64,000 nt of DNA from Acanthornis magna (lineage: Eukaryota; Chordata; Aves; Passeriformes; Acanthizidae), in NCBI GenBank assembly GCA_036785705.1, contig JAWUZG010000138.1:248001-312000 (forward strand), in the 5' to 3' direction. The notes under the pieces were generated by a model. It had not been told where the DNA came from, ran no database searches, and was given only the letters and a program-made list of their open reading frames with translations. This document shows, piece by piece, positions 55,896-64,000 of this stretch; within the stretch, counting starts at the first letter, position 1; each line of letters opens with the position of its first letter. The position numbers and the translations under genes were made by a program.

Positions 55896-58800
55896 GTGAG
55901 TGCGGCGGCCGGGTCCTGTCCGCCCCCTCGGCTTGCGGGGGACTCGGTTTCGGGCATGGGGGGACGCAGCCGGTGGGGACGGCCGCGGCCCGGGAGCCCC
56001 GGCAGGGAGAGCGGCGCTGGCCGCCGGCCCCAAGGTCACCGAGCTCCGCGTCCTCACCCTCGGCCCGGCCGTGGCACCTCCGGGAGAGCCCCGAGCGCGT
56101 TGTCGCCGGGATGCGGCGGTGGCTGTGCCCGGACGACGCGGAGCGCACTCGGCTTCTCTTGTGCCTGCGCGGGGCAGCCCCTCGGGTTAACAAACCGCCC
56201 CGAACTCTAAAACCGATGAAGCGGGGGAATTCCTGGGAAATTATTTCCATCATAGCAATTGCACTTTGAACACGGGGTCTTGAATGTGAAGAGGCAGATT
56301 GAACACTTCCAAAACACTGTAAATAACTCTATCAGTGGTTAACGGCACAAACAGTTCTGCAGAAGTGTTCTTACAGAATAGTGAACAGGTTTTGCATAAT
56401 CCACATATTCTATGTTTTGTTTCAGGAATGCAGTAAAAAGCAGAAAAATGATGATACACAAAGTACGTCTGTTGATGCACTGAGTTCAAATGATGGCTCT
56501 GAAGAGGTAATGTTTCTTCTGAAACCTGTAATAGATTCTATATTCTTTTGTTGTTATGCACCCCAGAGGAGGTTATAAGGAGACAATTTTCAAGTACCAA
56601 ATATAACAATAAACAACAAGCAGTTGAAAACAATTATGAGCTCTTGTAGACGCCCCATAATATGTGAACCAAAAATCTTGTAAAAAGGTGAAATAAAAGC
56701 CCCTTACTATGCAAACACAAAACAGAAATTCTAAATTCTATAAATGTTGAGTGCCAAAATTCTTATATCAAGTCTTCCAAACAGAGACAGAGCTTACAAG
56801 GAGAAAAGAGGAGTTTTGATAGTACAGGTGGACAAAATGTCTACTGATTCTTTATGTCCAAGTATTCCCTCTTCTCAAGTGAGCTGTAAATAGTGTTTTA
56901 GTCAGGAGTATGAGACTCTTGATCTCACAGTATACGTTCAATGCAATTGTAGGACTGTGTTCTGTTTTACCTTGTGGTACAAAGCCCAGGCTATCTTGCT
57001 GTTAGTGTGGCGTCTGGTTAAAGAGCTTTAATAGTTCTAGGGAAAGTTTTCTCAGTTGCTTGGTGAGTTGGTGGGGACTGTCAGCTCTGAAGCACAGTGC
57101 AAATTAAGTTACTAGCATATGGACTAGGGGCTAAATTTAGATCTTTGTTTACACTTAAACATTTTGCAATTTCACAGTAATAGGAGGAGCAGAACTAAGG
57201 AGGGGATGGAACAAATTGTTTTGATTACCTGTAAATAATCTCGGATGTTATGCAAGTGTCGTGGATTGTCCTCTTTTAAACCAAATAATGATACTGTGTT
57301 CGCTTTTCAACTGGCTCATTGCAGAGATCTTGAAAATCATTTGGTCATTATTAAATACTTGTTTACTTTTTATTTTTGCCACCAGAAAAATGAGTTTGAT
57401 ACAGTGGCTAATGCTAAAATATTCCTTAGCGACTGCCTAGCTTGTGACAGTTGCATGACATTGGAAGAAGGAGCCAGAGTTTTCCAACAGAATCAGAAGG
57501 AGTTCTTTCGTATTCTCAACCTTAATAAGGTAAAGTGACCCAAACAATAACACACAGTTTTCTGTGAAGAGGAGGCAGTTACAGAATGACTAAGCAGCTT
57601 GGTTTCCCAAGGCAGATAATGTGAAGATTTGTCAGGATATGTCTTTTCCAAAGAGGAAGTGAAAACTTCAGGCAACACAAATGTTAAAGTACTTAAAATA
57701 ATTTTGTACTGGAGTTGCAAGGTCACAGCACTTAACATAAACACCAGAGGAAAGTTACTGCACCTGCAGAAGGAAAATTTATTGGCAATATAATGGTTTC
57801 ATTACTGTAGTAACAAATTATTCTGTAGTTCAGTGTTTAAAAATATTCATACCTTCATTGCTGGGAGTGTTCTGGGTGGTTTTGGTACTAATGTATCCAC
57901 ATTATAGAAACCTATGAAGACATGTTTTTGAAAGTAGAGTTCTTTCTAATATATATTCAACCTCACTACATTTGGAACATGTATTTTTGTCCATATTCTT
58001 AGCAGACCTTCTAAGTGTTCTATTGCTGTCTTATTTTCTGCTGAGTTCTGTCTTTTCTGGAAATTAGTTGCTACATGTAGTGCTCATATCTTTAGAACCT
58101 GATATTAAATTAATTATTTTAGTTCTACTCCAGACTTCTGTGCAAACGCTACTAGCATTGAAATGTTTTCTTGATCTGTACATAAGTGTCATAAACAAGG
58201 ATTTGTTACACAGTACTTAAATTTTCTTAGAAGGAGTTTAACTGTCCATACAGAATGATGTTGTCATATATATGACAAAATTATAAGAGAAGGAGGAAAA
58301 ATAATCTTTTGGGGAAGCTTACAACAGCAAGGCAGTCAGGTACCTTCGTCACAACACCAGGGGTCCAAACGAGGACAGTGAGCAAGGGGCAGTCATGAGC
58401 TCTGAGTCAGGAGCTCTCCTTGAAGGGTCATTATACAGCACGTAGATAAGTACAAACTGTGCTCTCTGACCTTTGCAGGCTGAGGCTTGTCTGTAGCATG
58501 GTCCTGGTTTGTCTTCCAAGGGTTCTGCTGGAGTGGAAAACGTCCCAGTTAAAGCACCAGATTAATCTTCAGCCAAATGCCACAGTCATCAGAGCTGCAC
58601 AGCTCCAGACCATACTGCTGTGGAATCATACGATTCTTCAGTGCCTACAAATGCTGATTTGTTGAGGGTCCCATCTTGCCACTTTCCTTCAACAACTGCA
58701 GTGATGAAAACACAGGAGCCTTAAAAAATCAGATGTGTAATTTGCTGGATTGCATTTATAGCTTCAAATGCCCCTGCTTCTGTAAACATTTATTAATGTT

Positions 58801-61800
58801 TAAAAATACAGCTCTTTTCATACTTGCTAGAGTATTTCATCTTACTAGAAAATCATAGATGCTGAATGTCCCTTAACTTTCCTTATTTCCTTATGTGGAA
58901 ACCAACCACAGAATTGTCCCAGGAGGGATGAACTTACCTGAGTTATATCAAAGAAACATCTACAGATGATTGGAGAAGAACAGTCAGGATCAGAGGAGCA
59001 TGCTGTCCTGCTGCAGCTTGAGGGTTGTTTAATGGGCTTTTTAATGATATGGCCCACTGAAGCATAAGACTCTGAGGAATAGCTCCAGGAATGGGAAAGG
59101 AAGGGAGAACAAAGAGCCTTACCCTGTTGTAATGACTTATCTTTTTTTTCCCTTTGTTTTTGTTTCATTTACCAGAAATGTGATACCTCAAAACACAAAG
59201 TGTTGGCAGTGTCTATATGCCCTCAGTCATTGCCTTATTTTGCTGCTAAATTCAGTCTCTCTGTGAATGAAGCAGCCAAGAGACTCTGTGGTTTCCTCAA
59301 AAGTCTTGGTAAGTTTGGGTTTGTTATGGTGGTGAAGCAGAAAGGGAGGGATCATTTTGGTTGTTTTTGCTTTCACAACAGCCTTCTAGTACCTGAAGGG
59401 GCTTCAAGAGAGCTGGAGAGGGGCTTTTGACAAGGGCATGGAGTGAAACAGAGCAGGGTTAGATTAGATACTAGGAAGAAACGAGGGTAGTGAGGCCCTG
59501 GCACAGGTTGCCCGGAGAAGCTGTGGCAGCCACATCCCTGGAAGCGTCCAAGGCCAGGTTGGAGAAACCTGGGATAGTGGAAGGTGTCCTTGCCGATGGC
59601 AAGGGGTGGAACTAGATGAGCTTTAAGGTTCCTCCCAACCAAAACCATTCTGGGATTCCATTCCATGATATTTTGTTATGCAGTGCTAAGGTGCCATTGC
59701 ACAAGCTTGTTCAGAGTTTGACCTCCATGCTCTGTGGAGTTACAACCGGACACCAGTGCCACATACACCAGTGTGAGAATTGGATTGAAGACATTCCCTG
59801 CTCACAGTAAAGGTCACAGAACAGAAGGACATTGTAGAGCTGGCTCCAAAACTGTCACTACCAAGAAATTAGGGAGGGCTTAGTCACAAGCTTCCCATTA
59901 TTTTATAATTTGAGGGAGAAGGTAATTCTTATTCTAAGTTCCTTTCAGTTCTTTTGACACATTGTATCTCTAGGAGATTCTCAGTTCTGTTTTTTTCCTG
60001 TAATTTGAAATTGCACGCAAGAACTATTCTATCTGCCTATTTTATGGTAAAGCTGTTTTTCCTTTGCTATTATATACAAAGTTTTAAATAAAAAGAAAAA
60101 CCACTTTGCTTATAAGTTTGAGATTTTCTTCCTTCAAGTAAATAAAAAAAGGACAGAAATAAACCTATAAACTGTTTCCTCCCATATATATCTATAAATA
60201 TTAATTTTTCATGGTTTTTATCATGCATCTTTGTACCCAGTGTATTTTCTTCGTCTCAAAGCATTCCTAAGTTCTGGTGGGCCCCAGTTTTCCTAGAATG
60301 CATTCATTATCTACACTCACTTCTGTGGAGATGTGCTCAGTGTTACGTAGGCTTATAGGGAGTATGTTGCTAAATGAGCAGCCAGAAGGTCTCTGCTGTG
60401 TTGGTGATATGCTCCTGTACCTCTGCAGACAACTTGAGCAATGGAAGATAGGCCGCTTAGTTGGATTTTGGGGTTTCTTTGTGACTTCAGCATGTCTTGA
60501 AAAGAACACTGTTTTACCAGAGTCACTGCATTTCACCCAGGAGTTGTGACGTCTTGTTCAGTTAAACTAAAAGTAATAGTGCAGAATGGCAGAGTGCTCA
60601 GAAGGAAGCACAGGACTGTTTGCAGTGCTGCTTGCAGCATTAGCCACTTGGTGGTCTTTTTAAACTCATGATATAGAAAATGTTTTCCAGTGTATGGCTT
60701 TTATTTATGGCTCTACTATTTGGGAAAATTTGCAGAGGGGAAGGAATATACCCATTGAACCTTCAAGATTTTTCATAGGCCTGGAACTTTGAAAGGGCTT
60801 TGTGAGGTGGAAAACATTCTAGTAATTCCCTATTCCTTTGTGCTTGCTTCCCTAGGGGTACATTATGTATTTGACACCACTATAGCTGCAGATTTCAGTA
60901 TCCTGGAGAGCCAGAGGGAATTTGTGCAGCGGTACCAACGGAGGAACCAGGAGGAACATGCCTTACCAATGTTTGCCTCTGCTTGCCCTGGTGAGAACTG
61001 ATTTATCCATCCTTCCTGCCCTTCAGACTGGTCTCATTGGAGCTACCAAGGAGCTGAGGAAGGGGTGGCTTCCTTTGGGAGCCTTACATAGAGCGTTTTT
61101 GGTTTCCTTTTGAGGCACACCAAGAACACAGTATTTGTTCCCAGTATCACTGGTCATCCTGAGTGCATTTCAGTGCTTGGAATTGAGAATCAGAACTGGA
61201 ATGGAGGAGTTAGTTGCTGCTGCTTGTGTGTTCAGACTACAAAGCTTAACAGGGTGTTTCCTCATTGAAAAGAATCTTAAAGGAACTTTGATATAATTAC
61301 CACACAACCTCCGTTATCTTAAGCAAAGTTTACAACTTGCCACTTAAGCCTAGGGGAAAGTAGCAAGTGACACTCCTTGTGATGACTCTGAGATGGTTAT
61401 GTCTGACACTTGGAAAGTAATTCTCACATGAAATGTCACAGACTTGACTCGCTAAATGTCTCACTTCTGAGAATCTTGCACCTGAGAGTGTTCTGTTTGG
61501 AGCAGAACCTGCACTTGTAACAACTGAAAAGATGCAGAACATTCAGTCACTGCTTACTTTTTCCATTTCTTAGCACAGCACCGTTTCATTTCAAGTAAAA
61601 AGTCACATTCCTATAAAAGAAGTATGAGAAAGGAGGTGGAAGTAACTCCTTTGCCTAACACCACCCGTCAACTTCACCCTAAAGTTCATAGTGTTGCTTT
61701 TCAAAAGGCTGATAAAAATACTAAAATATTTCTTTCTAGCTTTGAAATTACTCAAGTGGTTTGCATTCATTAAAGAAATGTTAGAGTGATGATGAGTTGC

Positions 61801-64000
61801 AGTTGGTGATCCCCAGAATCTGCTGTTGTCATTGATTTAAAGTTTAAATACGGCTGTTTGAATTATACTTCTATTTCTGTTTGTTCTATGTAATTTATAG
61901 TGGAAGTGTCTGGGTTATGCTTTAAGTACTACTTATATGTATTTAAAAGATAAGTCTCTTTTTTTTCTGTTGCTCTTATCTTAGTGTAACGTCTTATCTT
62001 CAGGAGCAGACATACTATATACTGCTCTTCCTCATCTAAAACCTGTGCAGTTGAAACACTCCTGTTACTTAGCTTTGTTGTCTTTTATGTGCTTTAGGTA
62101 AAATTCAAAACCTGAGAATTTCTTCTAGAGTTTCTGAGATAATTTTAATTTTCTTCATCTAGAAACAGAGCTCAGATCATCTGCTGCTCTCAGTGGAAAT
62201 ACTTTAAAATAGTTACTGGAGCACTTTTCTTGTCCTTGTCTGGTCTGCCCAAGATAGTTTCTGGTTTCAGTGCTGGTTTTGGTGTCAGCTCTATTGTGAT
62301 AGAGATGTTAACAGAAGCTTGGGTGCTTTCAATTTTTGGGAAAATAACCCAGAATATCACTGTAAACCCATTTTGAGAACATGGTATATTTCTTTGTCAG
62401 CAATTAGAGAAAACAAGAATCCTGATTAGTCATCTTTAAGGTTGTTCACTGTGTTTCCTGACCTTACTTTTCTGAGTGCATTTTCTGTTCCTTGTTTTCC
62501 TTCCTCTGTCTACCCCCAGATTACAGAAATCTGTCCCAGAGATGTTGTTTACTGGGTGGGTTTATCACAAAATGGCTTTTCTATAGTTCTGTAGGTGCGA
62601 GGTCAATGTGAACTCAAGTATAAATGCTTTACTCTCTTTTATCTTGGTGTGTGACTTTGCACAGACCTATCAGCCTCTGCAGCAGTCTGGGGTGTAACAC
62701 CTACCATGAGCAAAGAGCAGAGCCTGGATAGTCCAGAACCTGGTAAAGGGTGTTCTATTGTCCCTCTTAATTATTCACATCCTGTTGCTCTCTGGGGAGA
62801 AAGTGAGCTCATTTTTGGTTTGTTTACTGTTGAAAGAACAGTAGTGAGACTGTTGATAGTACATGTAATAATTCAAAGTATTATCCATTCTCTTCCTTAA
62901 ATGTACCAAGCTGCTGAGCAGCATGAAGAGCTTGCTCTGGAAAATCCAGTGTTTTTAAGGCATTGCCAACCTAACCTCTGTGTCCTTCCAGGAAAACCAA
63001 TGGGGCAGACTTGCAGCAGCAGTAGCAAGAACGTAACTATTGAGGGTTCTAGTGCTTTTTTCCCAGTCAATCAATTTCCTTCTCCAGGAATGGGGTTTTA
63101 CAGCAGCAAAAGTCTCCTTAGTTTTTTTGCACTTCCTACAGATATATAGATGCATCTTTGTGATCTTCTAACAATAAACCACCAAAAATAACATGATCTG
63201 AGCTACATCTGCAAGAACTTTCATGGTGATTTGTAGTGCTTTCTTGCTCTTCGATGCCAGCACAAGCCAGCAAATGGCCAAGAATCCGAATGAATTTGTG
63301 AAGGATGTAGGTCTGGATGAGTGCAGGTGTACCCTGATATAAGAATGGGGTATCTGAGGTTTTCCCTAACTGTGGCTCTGGAATTCAGCCCTGTGATGCG
63401 AGGGCAGAAACAGCAGTGTGTGTGTGGAGTGCAGATAAATACTCACTCACCAAGGCTGCCTGTACAATTAACCAGTGACTAATGATCTTTGGGAGCTGCA
63501 GCTATGACACACTTGTTCCATCCATTGCAAGGGCAGAAACAATTTAAGGAATTGCTTCAGACAATACCTGTCAGAAGTCTCTTGGGATTTTGTGAAATTT
63601 TCTTAGACTTCATGACTACAATATCAAAAACATTCCAGTTATAAGAACCAGCCTCATAGCAGGAGTGCTGGAGTGATTAATGGTAAGTACAAGGGCTTTA
63701 AAAGCTGTCCTTGTTTTGTTTGAAGCAGTTTTTGTTCCACTTGGACAGCACTTGAGACTAAAGCCATTTAAGCAATGGGATATACCTGTAGTGCAGAATA
63801 TGCTACTACAGCTTTTTACCAAGCACCAAGAAATTCAGTCATTTGTTGCAGGTAATGTCTTGGTCTTAAAGACTCATTTGAAGGTGGACATTAGGTAAAG
63901 TTCCAATTCAGAGTCTCTCAATTCAGCACAGGCCTGATGGGTAAATCTGTGTTCCTCAGCTTTTCCTAGAACAGAAATGGATGCTTGATGATGATGATGT
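55869..64000 (+). CDS. NARF: NARF gene (3'-partial), nuclear prelamin A recognition factor
   Basis: Five coding exons are visible: 55869-55895, 56426-56506, 57386-57529, 59176-59308 and 60856-60990 (173 codons plus one base). The gene continues beyond the right edge after an intron of at least 3 kb. NARF belongs to the iron-only-hydrogenase-like family (with CIAO3/Nar1), has no hydrogenase activity, and binds farnesylated prelamin A in the nucleus. Visible cluster ligands: N-terminal MKCENC and ECSKK cysteines, the DCLACDSC motif (Cys 53, 56, 59) for a [4Fe-4S] cluster, and SACPG (Cys 172), the first ligand of the second cluster region. The most conserved stretch is FDTTIAADFSILESQ. Names rest on remembered family resemblance and synteny next to CYBC1. 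Confidence 0.94.
56426..56506 (+). CDS. NARF: NARF coding exon 2
   Basis: Encodes ECSKKQKNDDTQSTSVDALS and a short acidic end; acceptor TTGTTTCAG, donor GTAATG. 27 codons, a variable linker in the family. Confidence 0.92.
57386..57529 (+). CDS. NARF: NARF coding exon 3 (Cys cluster)
   Basis: Encodes AKIFLSDCLACDSCMTLEEG through FFRILNLNK; 48 codons; acceptor GCCACCAG, donor GTAAAG. Confidence 0.95.
59176..59308 (+). CDS. NARF: NARF coding exon 4
   Basis: Encodes KCDTSKHKVLAVSICPQSLP through RLCGFLKSL; acceptor TTTACCAG, donor GTAAGT. Confidence 0.95.
59390..59670 (+). mobile_element. CR1 LINE 3' fragment in NARF intron 4
   Basis: Contains GGCACAGGTTGCCCGGAGAA, CATCCCTGGAAGCGTCCAAGG and a decayed 3' end around ACCATTCTGGGATTCCATTCC. 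Confidence 0.88.
60856..60990 (+). CDS. NARF: NARF coding exon 5
   Basis: Encodes VHYVFDTTIAADFSILESQR through MFASACP; acceptor CTTCCCTAG, donor GTGAGA. Ends one base into the next codon. Confidence 0.95.
60991..64000 (+). other. NARF intron 5 (partial)
   Basis: I searched for the next NARF exon (starting after SACPG) and found no match before the right edge. Apart from the candidate exon at 63729-63851 nothing is supported. Confidence 0.55.
63729..63851 (+). other. Candidate unassigned exon in NARF intron 5
   Basis: 123 bases with a good acceptor (TTGTTTTGTTTGAAGCAG) and a good donor (GCAG|GTAATG), open in the phase that follows NARF exon 5 and returning the same phase. It encodes a stretch containing PLGQHLRLKPFKQWDIPVVQ. 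I do not recognise the peptide. It could be an alternative NARF exon, an exon of a nested gene, or chance. Confidence 0.3.

Larger units (their letters stand above)
54990..56200. promoter_or_regulatory. CpG island at the 5' end of NARF
   Basis: Strongly GC- and CpG-rich stretch around the NARF start codon (55869). No TATA box. A potential 5' UTR intron is suggested by a donor at 55295 (GGCAG|GTACGG) and an acceptor ending at 55806 (CCTGTCCCGCAG). Confidence 0.75.

Noticed and set aside
55320..56269. Frames up to 249 codons in the NARF CpG island
   Set aside because: Same cause: GC-rich DNA without stops; no family resemblance and inconsistent with the NARF start.
62706..62753. Small frame MSKEQSLDSPEPG ending at a donor-like GTAAAG
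   Set aside because: A start in good context and a plausible donor, but no resemblance and an upstream stop; too weak to call an exon.
1..64000. CRISPR arrays, operons, tRNA or rRNA genes
   Set aside because: Nothing with spaced identical repeats of CRISPR type or with cloverleaf or rRNA signatures was seen, and the DNA is vertebrate nuclear.

Overview
This is vertebrate nuclear DNA and almost certainly from a bird. Short spliced exons with GT/AG borders sit in long introns, promoters are CpG-rich, and about nine fragments of CR1-type LINE 3' ends (several ending in repeats of the ATTCTRTGA type) are scattered through non-coding DNA. The gene order OGFOD3 (-) / HEXD (+) / CYBC1 (-) / NARF (+) is the neighbourhood known from human 17q25.3. 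I cannot name the species. Exon borders below were worked out by hand from splice sites, reading phase and remembered family resemblance; no alignment was run.

Layout. (1) 1-27546, minus strand: OGFOD3, a membrane-anchored 2-oxoglutarate/iron oxygenase-domain protein. Seven exons are visible and the 3' end of the gene lies left of the window. (2) 3089-10078, inside an OGFOD3 intron and antisense to it: a complete young provirus of ERV-L (class III) type with 949-bp LTRs differing at two positions, a 5-bp target duplication, a lysine-tRNA primer site, open gag and pol, and no env. gag and pol share one frame and are separated only by a UAG codon followed by a strong hairpin. (3) 27547-27851: a shared head-to-head CpG promoter. 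(4) 27852-36375, plus strand: HEXD, a GH20 hexosaminidase, complete in 12 exons (467 codons). A 22-bp x 10 minisatellite includes its exon 1 splice donor. (5) 36376-41604: convergent 3' ends of HEXD and CYBC1, with a ~115-bp tandem duplication. (6) 41605-47278, minus strand: CYBC1 (Eros), complete coding region in 6 coding exons (190 codons), with a CpG promoter and probable non-coding first exon near 49475-49650. (7) 49700-55190: gene-poor spacer. (8) 55869 to the right edge: NARF, first five coding exons (173 codons); the rest lies right of the window. A possible unassigned exon sits in the last NARF intron at 63729-63851.

The four host genes are unrelated in biochemistry (protein oxygenase-like, glycosidase, NADPH-oxidase chaperone, iron-sulfur protein); their proximity is conserved synteny, not an operon. 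The most unusual material is the provirus (probable stop-codon readthrough, membrane-spanning N-terminal Gag, lysine primer site with an ERV-L polymerase), the HEXD splice-donor minisatellite, and the candidate frame-neutral exon in NARF.
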